Numbered from the stretch's first letter, positions 47,610-62,200 are shown. The stretch: DNA of 64,000 nucleotides from Iris pallida (GCA_029216955.1 JANAVB010010791.1:2231482-2295481), one strand, 5' to 3'. The notes: generated from the sequence alone by a model not told the origin. Translations and numbers: made by a program.

Positions 47610-48010
47610 ATTAAAATACTTATAGGATGATATTATTTGAAATATTGGTCTTATTAGGTCAATACCTCACTTGGTAGCATCTCATGATTAAATGGATATG
47701 TCATGTGCTGAAACCTATCCCTCTATGGCTTCGAAAGACAAGCATAATGTAATAGCTTCTTGCTCATTATAATCTTCATTCTTGTAAAAATCATGACTCT
47801 TCAAACTCTATTTTACTCTTTAAAATGCTGCTTTAGCTTGGATTATGTCATATATTCAATTAATAAATCACTAAAAATATCTAACAACTATCAAAATTTC
47901 TAAAGCTTAATCATTGAGATAAATAATTTTTCTTCATTTATATGCTTTGACAACTTACTATGCTTTTACACCCTTGATGATTGGTCATTTTTGTTCAATT
48001 ATCTTTGTTG
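47610..48010 (+). repeat. Internal duplication, copy 2
   Basis: Partner of 44885-45310. The segment just before it (47560-47620) carries degenerate acaatattgtaaa words like the left subterminal array, so the duplicated unit included part of that array. Confidence 0.85.
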
Positions 48011-48225
48011 AATTGACTGGGAAAGAGACTTCCAACGTCCGTATCGTTTAGTATCGGTAGCGACGATATCGGATTAGAAAATATCAATATATATTGGTAT
48101 CGGTGGTATCGTATCAGTATCGGTCTATACTGTAAAAAAAAGCTTTCAAATCTAAAGTGGAGGATGATCCCCACTTGAGCAGCCTAAGGGTTGTATTTCG
48201 CTTAGATGTATTCGATGACTATGCA

Positions 48226-48392
48226 CACTACAAGAATTACCCCTATTTCACAATAGTTTTAGTGCAACGGTTATATGTGTGTTGCTGGAACTATAATTTA
48301 CAACAGTTTAGTAACGACTGACATAACGGTTTATAAACTAAATATATTTGCAACAATTAGAGATTAACCGTGACCTAATGGACCTTTTATAA
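48226..48392 (+). mobile_element. Truncated CACTA terminus, family iv
   Basis: Begins CACTACAAGAATTACCCC, then acaatagttttagtgcaacg. Only about 165 bp remain before the next terminus. Confidence 0.7.
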
Positions 48393-48393
48393 T

Positions 48394-48662
48394 CACTACA
48401 ACAAATGAGACCTACAATAGCAATTTTTCTATAGCGTTCAAGTGTCCCCGCTATAGAATGTTATCAACAATAGCGTTCTTTCTGCAAGTGCTATAAAAAT
48501 ATCTATCTATAGCGTTTTCTGAATGCTACAGAATCTATAACATTCATCTATTGCTATGTTTGTATGTCAAAGCAGATCTCATGTTCGAATCCTGGAAGAA
48601 GCAGCGTAGGTTTTTACTTTACATGATAAAAAAACATACTATAGCATATTTGGAATGTTATA
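48394..48662 (+). mobile_element. Truncated CACTA terminus, family i, second copy
   Basis: Begins CACTACAACAAATGAGACC and aligns with 45555-45855, including the gttcgaatcct stretch near 48577. It follows the second copy of the duplicated block, so copies 1 and 2 share the order block then terminus. Confidence 0.8.
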
Positions 48663-48664
48663 GC

Positions 48665-49010
48665 CGCTACAAGAAATACCCCATATAGCAACGATTGTTT
48701 CAGCAACACGTTATTTTTTGTTACTATTAAATCATTTCTACAATGCATATTGTTGTCGTTGCTAAACACAAATTTCAGCAATGCATATTTTAGTCGTTGC
48801 TAACTTACGTTGCCAAAGTCTAGAAAGAAAATATGCAACGTTAATATCGTTGCTAAATCATCTATAATTTTTACATGCTAAAATTAGGAACGAATTAAAT
48901 AGTTGCTAAAATATTTTTATCTATGGCAATGTAATATAAAGTTGTTGAAATATTTCAAAAGAAATTTTATTTGGCCGATTTTGTTTAGGAGGGAAACAAA
49001 ATTTCTCTCT
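48665..49010 (+). mobile_element. CACTA terminus, family v
   Basis: Begins CGCTACAAGAAATACCCC (CACTA with one change), then repeats of cgttgctaaa-like words to about 48950. It is the last terminus before the gene-bearing interior. No matching right end with this repeat is in the window. Confidence 0.72.
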
Positions 49011-49560
49011 TAACTTTTTTTCCATAGTACAAATTTTTTTTGGGCTCTCCGTTCCTAGGTTTAGTTTAGGAGGCAAATTTTTTCCCTCTTAACAAAACTT
49101 TCCCCAAAACGAATTTCCCCTCTTATCAAAATTTTCCCTCTTAATAAAATTTTCCCTGTCAACATAAACCCTAGCCCAATTCCCAAACACAGGCAAATCA
49201 TTTATGAAATTAGAAGAGAAAATCCTCTTCGTTCTCCATTGGAATGCGACTGCTTCCAAGCGTTGGAAAAAATCACCTGAGATTAACGGCCTCTCCAAGT
49301 CGTGACCTATCGTGTGAGTCGACGGCCTCTCCTGTGAGTCGACTCCATCTTTCATAATCATAATTTTGCTTTTAATTTAATTACAAATTTCGAATACTCG
49401 AGTTTTTGAAGTCGACGGACTCTCCTGTGAGTCGACGACCTCTCCAAGTCGCGGCGCTCGACGCCCTCTTCGCTTAAGGTTCGACTTCGCCCCACAAATC
49501 TAGGGTTTATTTTGTCTCCAACTCCTATTTGTGTCTTAGGACTTGCATGTATTACCTCTG
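49011..49560 (+). other. Leader-like region with small repeats
   Basis: Contains ttttccctcttaacaaaa-like repeats at 49080-49160, then three or so copies of cctctcctgtgagtcgac or cctctccaagtcg at 49290-49460. No open frame of significance. It ends at a good splice acceptor, tattacctctgcag (49550-49563). Confidence 0.5.
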
Positions 49561-49563
49561 CAG

Positions 49564-51480
<1,917 letters not shown>

Positions 51481-51489
51481 TCCATCACT

Positions 51490-51754
51490 ACAGTGAATTA
51501 TAGAATTTGTACTTTCAAAGTGATCCTTTTATTCTAGCTTCTCAAGCTAAGCAAGTTTTCTATCAAGAGAGTCTGATTCATCTAACTGGTATGTTGTGAT
51601 GAAAGCACCACCTAGAGGTTTCCATGAATTAGAATCATTTGACGAGAATACTGAAATAAGCTCTGAACCGTTGGATGTATCGAAGCTCAATGAAGATATG
51701 GACGATGAAGATGATAGCTTTGAAAGAAGGGATTGTGAAGGCATTTTACTGTAG
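51490..51754 (+). pseudogene. TNP2 transposase C-terminal fragment in CACTA-C
   Basis: Plus-strand frame with DPFILASQAKQVFY, a one-base frameshift, then WYVVMKAPPRGFHELESFDE, followed by SKLNEDMDDEDDSFERRD and CEGILL before a TAG at 51752-51754. This is the standard end of TNP2 transposases (DUF4216-like, ending R-x-DCEG). Everything upstream of the C-terminal piece is missing. It is from a different subfamily from CACTA-A and CACTA-B, whose tails are poly-acidic. Confidence 0.83.
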
Positions 51755-52108
51755 TAGTGATTACTTATGTTTGCTTTGGAATTCTTTTTGTATTGGTTGT
51801 TTTAGTTGTTCTGGATGCAGTACTTTGGTTGTTTTAGTTGATCTTTCTATTTGTATTTTAATTCTTGTTATGTGTCAGACTATGAATCGACTATGGATAT
51901 TAATTTAATTTCATATTTATTGAATCTAATTGTATATGTTAGTTCCTTTTTGTCACTTCCAGCAACTGGAACAATCGGTAACTGAAATTTAGGAGTGCCA
52001 ACGCCAAATGAAGGTAATAAAAGTTACAATTTCTATTGTCATAAAATTACTTTGTTTAGATTTTACTTTGTCTAAAGATTTGTACAAAAATGTATTATAT
52101 TTTCAGAA

Positions 52109-53465
52109 TTCAAATAGGTTGCCGAAGCGATCCTCAAAAAGATTGCAATCTGTGAATATTGGAGCCAATGGGTGTGATAATCTGATTGTATGGGTCTTTC
52201 TTCATTGCATTATTTGGACACAAAATCAAGAATGTAGAATTTAGTTATTTTTTTTTTACTTTGTATACTGATTTTTAACGTAAATTATATTTCAGAAGGA
52301 TAAAAGGACGGAAATACAGACAAGACAATCACCACCATCGCTTATGCCTTCTATTGCAGATCCTCAACATGATGATGATAATATCCAAGACGTAGGTTTA
52401 GATGATCCAACTTTGCCGGATGCAGACCCTTTAGTAAATGGTTCTCAGAACAATCACGAATATGAAGAAAATTCAACTCAAAACAATAATGAACCTGAAG
52501 GAAATTCTACTCAAAATAATGGCAAAAATCCTAAACCTAAAAGGATTAAACGCGACAAAACACAACTGAAAGGTCTTGGGGTTCAAGATACTCATCGTGC
52601 AGCTGTAGCAGTGGAATTCAATGAAAAGGGACAACCTATCTGTGATAATTCTGTTACCTTATCCTCTTTCATAGGTGCCTTAGTCCGTGATAAGGTTCCG
52701 ATACTCTTTGACGATTGGAGAAAAGTTCTGACGGATCATAAAGACAACCTCTGGACACTTGTGCTGGTAAGTTACCCATTAAATATATCTGATTCAAATA
52801 CTAGTTGTCAATGCATTTTTATATCTAAATATATTATAAATGATATGCATTACAGTTGAGATATAATTTGGATAAAACACAAAAGGATTACGTATTGCAA
52901 AAGATGGCAACTTCCTTGAGAGAGTATAGATCCCGTGTAGGCAATGGATTGATTAACATAATTTAGTAGATTTTGTGAACTAATTGCATATGCTTATTGT
53001 AATTATGATAGGAAAATCATCGCTCACTTGGTAATGCACGTTCACCCGAAGTTGATACTACCATGGTAAATCACCAAGTTGGTTTTTGTTGTCTATTAAT
53101 CGACCATTGGTGTCCACATGCAAACTAATTGTATATGTTTATTATGATATAGTCAAATCATGCTAGCAACATCATGGAAGGTACCAATAACATGCATGCA
53201 TGAGCCATTGGTTGGAGCTAAATGCAAGTTGTTGAGTTGGTATAGGAAAGAAGAAGTTGTGGCTGAAGGTGAAATCTTTTCTACAAATCCTACTGATTTG
53301 GTTCACTTCAAACCTCTAGGACTCGATGCTTGGAAGGTTTCTGTTGATATTGCGGGGGATGAAGAATCTTATTTGTGGCGAAGTACAAATGAACTCAAGG
53401 TGGTTAGGGATGCTATAGGATCTACAGTTGCATGGAGCAAAGCGTTTATCTCTTTTGATATTTAG
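52109..53465 (+). pseudogene. CACTA accessory protein gene (transposase-24/DUF8039-like) in CACTA-C
   Basis: It follows the TNP2 end in the same direction, the usual CACTA gene order. Likely exons: 52109-52187 (LPKRSSKRLQSVNIGANG), 52296-52765 (Asn/Glu-rich, then VQDTHRAAVAVEFNEKGQPI and LVRDKVPILFDDWR, ending LWTLVL before GTAAG), 52857-52965 (LRYNLDKTQKDYVLQKMATS, family YxLD..K.yvl), 53013-53069 (ENHRSLGNARSPEV), and about 53155-53465 (CKLLSWYRKEEVVAEGEIFS, then DLVHFKPLG and IGSTVAW, then a stop). The last part matches the domain of unknown function found in plant transposon proteins. A frameshift near 53190 is likely. Probably a pseudogene. Confidence 0.68.
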
Positions 53466-54082
53466 AATCCTTATTTGACTATTATCAACAGTTTAGACTC
53501 CTTTTTCAAAAAATTTATTGTATTGAGTTTTATTAAATATTTTGATGCTATATGGTATGGATGTTTTATTGATTATCTTGACAGGATACCTTTGTCAACC
53601 CTTTTTAACTTCGCCAATGTAAATTTTACATTGCCGGTCCCAAGCCCAGATAAAGGAGGAGGGAGAAGGAGCTTACTCATCTCTAAGGAAAAGAAACCTG
53701 CTAGGTAATTTTTTTAGCGTTATAATATAATTGTAATTGTAGTTTTGTTTTTTATGTCTTTGTCTAATGTCTTCTTGTTCTCTTTTCATTTTGTCAAAAC
53801 CATGATACGAGTGATAATTTGTTGGAGGAGCAGATATTGGAAGAATTGGTTGTACTGTTGGCTAAGATATACCTGAGCTTAATGGTTTTTTGCTATTCAA
53901 AATTAATTATTTCTCATGGATTGGTTGGTGAATCTTGTTTATAGAATTTAAGGAGTATAAGGGTCCTCTGTTATGATGTCGGCTTGTTTAACTATTCTTA
54001 ATTGGTTGAAGAGTCCATCACCTCTTCATTTCAATTGGATGTCGGCTTGTTTATCATCTATACCTTAGCTATTATAGGATAT

Positions 54083-54115
<33 letters not shown>

Positions 54116-54303
54116 CATAGGTAACTTAGGATATGCAATAAAACATCCATACCATATAGCATCAAAAGTTTACTTATAATGGAAGCAACTATGTCTTGGC
54201 CGGTTAGTTAGTTTACTTATAATTTTATGAGTTGTGCATATTTTTTTTTACTAACTCTATATAATCTTATTTGATTTTGATATTAATAGGTAAACTTTTG
54301 CAG
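53466..54303 (+). other. No clear gene; short spliced-looking frame and (AC)n
   Basis: A frame at about 53585-53708 ends ISKEKKPAR at a GTAATT site, but I do not recognise it. A pure (AC)n tract of about 28 bp lies at 54085-54113. Confidence 0.4.
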
Positions 54304-56207
54304 AACAAGAAGATGATCCAGATATTGATGAGATGCCTATGGTACAATCTCTAATTTGATATTAATACTGCAGATTTTTGATGCTCTGACTTTGTGATGA
54401 CTTTTTGCTTTCTTTTCAACCATTTTGTGCTGTAACAAATTCCTTTAGCTGGTTGCTTCTAATTTCTTTTGGAGCATTTGAGAGACATTAAATGGAAGAC
54501 CTCAATTTTTGAACAAAAGAAAACCCTCGTCATCTGAAGAAATATTTTGTTCCTGTCACCAGACAATTATTTCAACTCCACAGATAATATGAGCATACTA
54601 TTGTTTCACCTGTAAGCTTTAGGTGCAAAGAGCTATAGAGCACTATACATGTATAGCAATTAGTAATTGCAGCAAGTTGAATGGCAGTTTTGTTATTTAT
54701 TCCGGGGTTCAAGATCCTATGTGACAGTATTGAAAAATAATGAGAAACTAATCCAATACTTTGCCTCATCATGTTATAGGAGATATTATAAAGCAACGCT
54801 TGATGATGAAGTAGCCACTACAAAGGTTTAATAGGTTTTTTAGGTGATCAGGTGGTTTGGAGATGTTCAATGTAGAGAATAGATGAATACTGGCTTCTCG
54901 CATGTATATCGATTATAAAAGGATAAAACAAAGATTTCTGGGCTAATACCAACCTTTATTATTATATATAACTGTATATGCAATTATGCATTGTTGTCCT
55001 TTCTACATTTCTTTGAGGCCATTCTGTTAATTTTTCTTTCTAATCTGTAGCTTCTTATATAATCTGAATTGGGCCCATGAAAATGCTACCTAGTTTTATT
55101 TATGTATTACATGCACTTGCTCTTGATAATGTGTTTTATAGTACTTTTTTGTTATAGTATATTAGCTGGTAAGGTACAACTCCAAAATATGGGATTAAAG
55201 AATGTTACTTCTGTGTAATTGAAAACATTTATTATCGATAACATGTTTTTTACCATACAATTGCTAATGTCTCATCATGCTTTCATATTTCTTTCATGAT
55301 CACTTACTTCATTGCATGTTTGTCAGATTTTATTAGTACCGGCATTGCCTGTTTGTCATATTTTATTATTACTTATGTTTGATGTTAATAGAGATTTTTA
55401 TCCTTCTATACTTTAATTTCTTCTGAAATATTAATCTCTTTTGTAAGTACAGGGAACGTGCTCGTAAAAAGAAAGAAGAAGAAGAAGAAGAAGAAGAAGA
55501 AGAAAAGAGAATGGAGAGAGAAAGAGAGAAGGTATTGATTCTGTTAATTTTCTACACCCATCAGTTATGTTATTTGCCTGGTAGAGTTTTTGATAATGGA
55601 TGCATTTTCTGTGTATGAAGCATTAGTATGGCCAATTTGGAAAGATGTGGTTCTATATACTCCCAGCAGATATTTTGGACTGTCTAAGCAAGAAAGTAAC
55701 ATTTATAAGAATTAGCCAAAAAAAATCTGTAGATATCTTAATCGCTGTAAACTTTATTCAATTTCCGCTATATAACTAAGATTATTGTGTACAGTTTTTT
55801 TTGTTCTTCCTGTGCATTTATGCATGTGTATCATTCTCTCTTTAGTTAGTACTATACATATTTCCTAAATGCTCTATTTTCCCCTTCATATAATTTGTGA
55901 TCAGTTATCTTTCACCTTACCTTCATTAATTATCAAATATTATCGTGAATAAGAGGTGCCAATATGTACCAGGATTGAAGCAGTAAATAAAAAACATGAT
56001 GACTACTGAACTTGCTGGGGGATATATACAGAACTAGTGGAAAAAATAAATTACTTTGACAACTCCAAATCCAAACTCGAGTTTGGGTTGTTTCTTCTTT
56101 TACTTTTATCGATGTATAATGGTCCAAACTGTTATGTAGGAGAGGATTCGCATTGGCAAAGAACTCCTAGAAGCAAAACGAATTGAAGAGGATAATGAGA
56201 GAAAGAG
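54304..56207 (+). pseudogene. Captured UBA-domain/coiled-coil protein gene fragment, three exons with introns
   Basis: Three exons with proper splice sites: 54304-54341 (EDDPDIDEMPM), 55453-55531 (RERARKKK, a Glu run, then KRMEREREK) and 56140-56207 (ERIRIGKELLEAKRIEEDNE). In order they match the linker after a UBA domain and the charged coiled coil of a plant UBA/TS-N domain protein with a C-terminal PUB domain, a ubiquitin or p97-related adaptor; this is from family knowledge. The UBA core and the PUB end are absent. Introns are kept, so the segment was captured as DNA rather than by retroposition. The Glu run is enlarged by a (GAA)n microsatellite. A diverged live gene is not excluded, but its position inside CACTA-C argues for capture. 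Confidence 0.75.
55474..55505 (+). repeat. (GAA)n microsatellite inside captured exon
   Basis: About ten GAA units lengthening the Glu run of the coiled coil. Confidence 0.9.
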
Positions 56208-57235
56208 GTATGTTAATCTATCCATGCTTCTTCATTATTAATTTTACATGATTTCTCATCCACAATTTCATGAATTGGAAAAAGATCTGATGTAGGACAT
56301 GCATGAGTTTTATATGTACAATACAAGAATCAAGTTAATAATATTCAATATAAGATTCAATATGATTCTTTAGTTAAAGACGACGAATTTTCAGCAATAG
56401 ATTAACAAAAATCTAAGAATGCAAGTTGTCCTTAAATATTAATTGACAAGATCAAGTTAATGTAAAGTAGATCTATTTAGATTGGATAGTTAGACAATTA
56501 GAATTAGATCTAATTTGTTGTTAGTAGAAGCACTCACTTTTCTATTTGTGGATTTGACAACGGATAACTTCTTGCATAAAGAATGATGGATTTTTAGATT
56601 CCTAAGATACCAAGTACATGTTAAGGCTTACGCAACTTGTGTATGATTCCACGCGCTCCAAAGTTGACAAAAGACCGTTCCGTCGGACGCCGATGATTGC
56701 TATCTTCAATGGATCGCTTCGATGCCTTCTTCAAGTTGGCAATCGGTTAGGGTTTTTGGAAAAGGGGATGAACGGCTTCTTGATAGAAATAGAGGAGGAA
56801 AAGCAGAACATAATTTCTAGGAAAGAAAGAGGAGCATTCACTTAATAGCAAATACAATTTTTATTTATTCTTTCATTGAATAATTACATAGCCAATGCTC
56901 TTTATTTATAGCCTTCTCAACATCTCTTTATTTATAGCCTTCTCAACATCTCTTTATTTATAGCCTTCTCAACATCTCTCATTCTCTTTATTTATAGCCA
57001 ATGGAAACTTTAACACGAGTTTTTAAAGCAACACTAGACTTGCTTGTCGCTTATAAGGATCAAGTTGCAGGTGTTATTAATAATTCTTTGTCATTTGTCT
57101 TTGATCATAAAAATCCTATTGAGGTTTTGCTTGAATTTATATTTACAAGTGTATTTGTATTTGTGTATTTGTATTAGTATTATAATTGTATTCAATATAT
57201 TTTTATTTGTAAATTGTATTTTTTTAAAATGAAAA
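56208..57235 (-). other. Non-coding region with tandem TATA-box repeat
   Basis: No gene recognised. Four copies of ctctttatttatagcc begin at 56898, 56924, 56950 and 56984; on the minus strand each reads GGCTATAAATAAAGAG, a good TATA box. The first three are in a strict 26-bp repeat with cttctcaacat. The nearby text resembles an LTR promoter on the minus strand, but ends were not found. Confidence 0.5.
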
Positions 57236-57986
57236 CATAATCAACAACGTTTCAACACTGTTGTAAAATAATATTTTAACAACATTTCTAAACATTGTAA
57301 AATTTATTTACAATATTTTTAAATTATTGTTGATATTATAATTACAACATACAAATATTTATTACAATGTTTGGAAAACATGATTGAATAAAATATACAA
57401 CATTTTGTAGAAGTTGTATAAACTCTTTTTATCAACAACGTGCCACAATTGTTGTAAGATAATATTTTAACAATGTTTCTAAATATTGTAAAATTTATTT
57501 ACAATACTTTTAATTTATTGTTGATATTATAATTACAACATACAAATATTTATTACAATGTTAGGCAAACATGATTGAATAAAATATACAACATTTTGTA
57601 AACGTTGTATAAACGTTTTTACAATATTTGTACAATGTTGTATAAAATATATGTACAATGTTTACTGAACGTGGTAGATATTGTTTTTACCACAGTTGTA
57701 TAATGTTGTTGAAATTATATTTACAACATGTGCAATTTGTTTTAAAAGTATTGTTTATAATATTTAAAAAATGTCGTAGAAAAGTTTTGGTCAGATTTTA
57801 AAAATTTCAACAATGTTTATAAAGTGTTATGAGAAGAACATTTACAACATTTTTACAATGTTCAAATGAACATTGTGGAAGATATCCTCCCTTTTACAAC
57901 CCTGGATATAACGACCTTCTATTGAACGTTATAAAAGACCTTTTACAACGTTTTTTCAACGCTGTAAAATGGGTTTTTTCTTGTAG
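57236..57986. repeat. CACTA-C right subterminal repeats and end
   Basis: About 750 bp of acaacgttgtaaaa-type words in both orientations, with one inner stretch repeated (aattacaacatacaaatatt near 57338 and 57530). It ends gggttttttcttgtag, the complement of a CACTACAAGAAAAAACCC-type CACTA end, with the last bases changed to gta. Confidence 0.82.
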
Positions 57987-59259
57987 GTACACTTGCTTTA
58001 CCATGAGGTATGAGACACATGTAGGACACAGACTCGCGTAGTGGACTGGCCACCGATACGTATGAGATGTGCGACGGTTAGGAATAACTGTCAATAGATT
58101 GTATGATTAGTAGACTTGGCAGTTAGTAAAGGTTCATATGAGTCATGGAGATGACATTTCTAGGTGTTGGGTAGGGAGAACAATTCTGTAATGGATAGAC
58201 CACTATTACACTTTTTTTTGTAACTCGGAAGCTCCGCTGGAGATACGGGTAAGCTTACCCCCTTAGGTTGGCTACTGACGTTTTCGAACGTTGTGCACTT
58301 GGGCCCTAGTGCCCAAGAGGGGACTATGTCATATCCCATTATTAGCTAGAAGTGCATATGCATTGGAGGCTTGTTCTTAACTACATGATCACAGTAGAAT
58401 GGTTAGGCACCCTATTGTATGCATCTTTATCTTATTCACTGTTTATATGGCATGTTGTTTTTTGTATCTTGTTATGTCCCGCTGAGGACCTAGTGAATTC
58501 TCCAGGCTTAGACGATCAGGAACTTTCTCCAAGAGTACGGTTCTGCACTCAATCCATCCCTCGCAGACGACGAGGTCTCGCCTTCCGAGATCTAGTTCTT
58601 ATTCATGATTTAAAATTTGTAGTGGACATCTTTTTATTGTTTCTTTTCTTTTATTTTAGGAGGCCGGACTCCAGTTATCTGAGACTATTTTTCGTAGCTG
58701 TTTGGTAATGGATCTGTTTCCACCGAGCTATATCTTTTGACTCGTTTATTTTATTATATATGGACTTCTGTGATCTCTTATGTTCTGTGGATGAGATATA
58801 GTTATTTTGTGATTGACTTGTGATTTATATTTCTTACAGCTTACGTATACTTACGAGGATTCCATATATTGGAGTATTCTTCATATATATGTAGCTGGCA
58901 TATTTTGTATGCCTAGTCCTACATATATTGGGACTGAGACGTTACATATTTTGTGGGGACACATGCAGGTCAAAGAAAATATTATTGGGTTACATGACTG
59001 TGCCTAGCAAGCCTGCATCTAGGAATAGGAATAGTATCTCATCCATAACTTATTACCTCCTTTGACTTCAAACTCTCTCGAACTCTCCTTTGATTGCTTG
59101 AATTGCCTCATGCTTGAATCTATTCTAACGTAACCTTACTTTTGTGCCAACAATATGAACCTTTGAAGCGGATGTGTTTCTACCTTGACTATCACATCTG
59201 GTGATGCAGCCACCCAAGAAGAGCAGGTCCCACCAAAGGCCCCGGTGACTTCGTACCAG
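57987..59259 (+). other. LTR debris between CACTA-C and Gypsy-3
   Basis: No gene. It contains gtcccgctgaggacctagtg (near 58476) and tctgtggatgagatatag (58786), both shared with the LTR remnant at 4180-5319. The stretch tagctagaagtgc then attggaggcttgttcttaac at 58343 is shared with 41836. A cacttgggccc/tgcccaag palindrome is at 58298-58316. Just before Gypsy-3, atgcagccacccaagaagag (59203) could be the first codons of an old gag. Confidence 0.45.
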
Positions 59260-62200
59260 TGTAACTCCCAAAATCATATTTGGTAAATTTTGAGATTTTT
59301 CTAATTTTCTTTGGATTTAATATTATTTTCTTATGAAAATCTAATTTCGATTGAATAGTTGATTAAAATAAATTTCGAGTGTTAATGAATTTTCTCAACT
59401 TGAAAAGTATTTTTGAATATTATTTTTGAAGTTCTAATGATTTGATTTATTTTAGGAAATTTTAATGGAGTGCATAAAGAAATTGTTTTGCTTTAATAAA
59501 ACAAATTTGTAGCTAAATTCTATTCCTACATAAATATCTATATATAAATATTCGATTTTATAATAATAATCTTATTGATTTCTTAATAATATTTGAGAGA
59601 CAAATAATTTGATTAAACATTTTTTGAATATATTTATTGATTAGTAATTAAAGAAAAATTATTTTTAATTAACAGTTGATAATTATTAACTAATTTTGTA
59701 ATTATGAAAATTTGTTTTAAAACTGTTTGAATTTTTGAATTTGAAAATCTGTTACAAACTTGTATACTCACCCCCATATCTACTCTTAATTACATACACT
59801 GCCACTTAGATCTATTCTTGGAGAATACAAGATTATTTTATTATAAATGTACGCAGTTTCCAATGATTCTGACACATACACAGTACACTCAGTCACTCTC
59901 TCTCTCTCTCTCTACTGTTCTCTCTCCTCTCTGGCCAGCCACGGCCGAGCACCACCACCCCTCGCCGGAGTTCGTCACCACCAGGCCACACCGTCGAGCC
60001 GATCGGGATCTCCTCGCCGGACAACGTCGGAGTTCTTTCGCTCCGCCGAGCACGAGATCGCCATCAAATCGTAGTTCTCGCCATCACCTCGTGGTTCCTG
60101 CCACCCTTGAAGACCGCGCCTCCTCGATTCTCGTGTCCCTTCGAGATCTGTGCCGGCTCCTTGAGGGACATGCTGCCCCTTCGATCCTCGTGATGACGCC
60201 TCGAAGACCCCGCCCCTTCGATCGACGAGCGGCTTCTCGAGATCAGATCGATGCCACCAACCATGAACCAATCAGAAGACTTGAACGTCCTCTCTTCATC
60301 GGAGCCGACCGCCCGCAGACGTCGCTTCTCGCCGTCGGGATGCAATAGTCCTTAATCTCCACCGCTGGAACCCAAAGTGAGTCTCATTGCTTCTTCGTCT
60401 CGATCCCCTTCATCTTCGTGTTCTCCTCTATTTTCTAGTTAAACTTTGGTGGAGTGATGTAGGAAGAAAGTATAGAAGGAGACTAGGGTTAGAGTTGGGC
60501 GGCTGAGAAGTGTGTGTAGAGAAGAAGAAGGATTTAAGGGTTAGGGTGTGATTCTGAGAGCAGTGGAGGGGAAGGAGAGGTTTAGCTTGGGTTTGTGCGG
60601 TCGTGAGAAAAGAAGAAGTGAGGTTAAGGAAGAAGAATAAGTGAGTTCGGCTGGATTTTCTTTGTGAAGCGAGTGGGGATTCTTGTGAAGAGAGCTGAGT
60701 TTGTAAAGGGAAGAGAGAGAATGGAAATAAAACGAGATTGAAGTGGGAGTTTTTATGTTCTCCTGTTGTTATGGAGAGAGAAGGATGCCTGCATTCATTT
60801 CTCTGTAACCACTTGCCCTTTCGGAAACCGAAGGGTTAGCCTAGGTGTCTTTTCAAAAATTGATGAGTCAAACTATAGTTTCCTCATTCAAACCTACAGT
60901 TGTCCAACTATAATGAAATGTGATGAGAGAATACTAGCCTGTGTATTTTTCTTAGGGCTTGAGTGGGCCGAGTGAGTTGTAGTCAGTAATTGGGTTTTAA
61001 CCTTTGTGCAGAGCCATTAAGAAATATTACGGTAGCAAGTAGCACTATTTATTTGGGCCCATGGTTATTTAGTAAATGTGTGGACTCAGGTTTAAGATTG
61101 TGAGTTTAGGCTGAGCCTGGGTAGGTTGGGCACAACCAGTGGGCTAGGATAAATCAGAGTAGACTGTGGGCTGGGAATTGTTAGGTTTTATTCATCTGGA
61201 TTAAAGTTGAGTTGGGTTGTTTGATTTGGGTTGTTTAAGAAATATTTTTCTGATCTTTTAACTAATATTTTTATAGAACTATTTTTCTTCATGCCATATA
61301 GATTGTAAATGAGGATTCTAGCAAGTAATTCTATTAAGCATTAAAATATATTCTAAATGTAGTTGTTAGATGTATCATGTAGTTATATATATTTTCTAAG
61401 CCAAAATATAGTTAGTAGTATTGCATTAGTATTTTGTTAGTAAATATATATTTTTGATAAATCTAGCTTAACTAGAGCTTCATACCTTAAAGGTTACTTT
61501 GCCATAGAATGATCCTAATTAACTGTATAGTTGCTAGTAGGCTTTGGACTAAATATTTCTTAAATAATATATGTCTTAGTATTTTTTCTTAATTCTAGTA
61601 AATTAAAAATGTTCTAAAAAGTTTGTAATTATTATTTTTGTAAGCAAAATGATCTAATATTTTCTAAAAACAGTTAAAAGTATTTTCACTAGTATTATTG
61701 TGATTTAAACTATAAATATATATTTTTTCTAAAATAATGTTAGCTACTATATAATTAGCCAGTATATGGATAGTAGTAATGTTGAGCTAAATAACATTGT
61801 TTCAACCCTAACAAATTGTACCAAATAACAGGTGAACATCCGTGCAGTACTACTCCCGTGCTTCCAAAGCAAGACAAGTACACCGACTCGATCTTGTACT
61901 TTGTATTTTTGTCTTACACGCATGTGCCATGTTCTCATATCGGACACGAGATACACACGATTGTCTTATACCTTGTTCATTGCATTGTGAGTCATTGTTT
62001 ATTGCGGGAATAGGAGGAAATATTAACTTTGTGTGACCACACCCAATATAGGTATTGTGGATAGCCTAATCGTACACTCCACGTACGATTAAGCCGTACC
62101 TTATAGAATTGATTGATTGTGGATTGATTGTGGATTGTGATCCTAAGCCGGTCACACATTAGTTTAATATTTCAAAATATCACACTTGTATTGATTGTCG

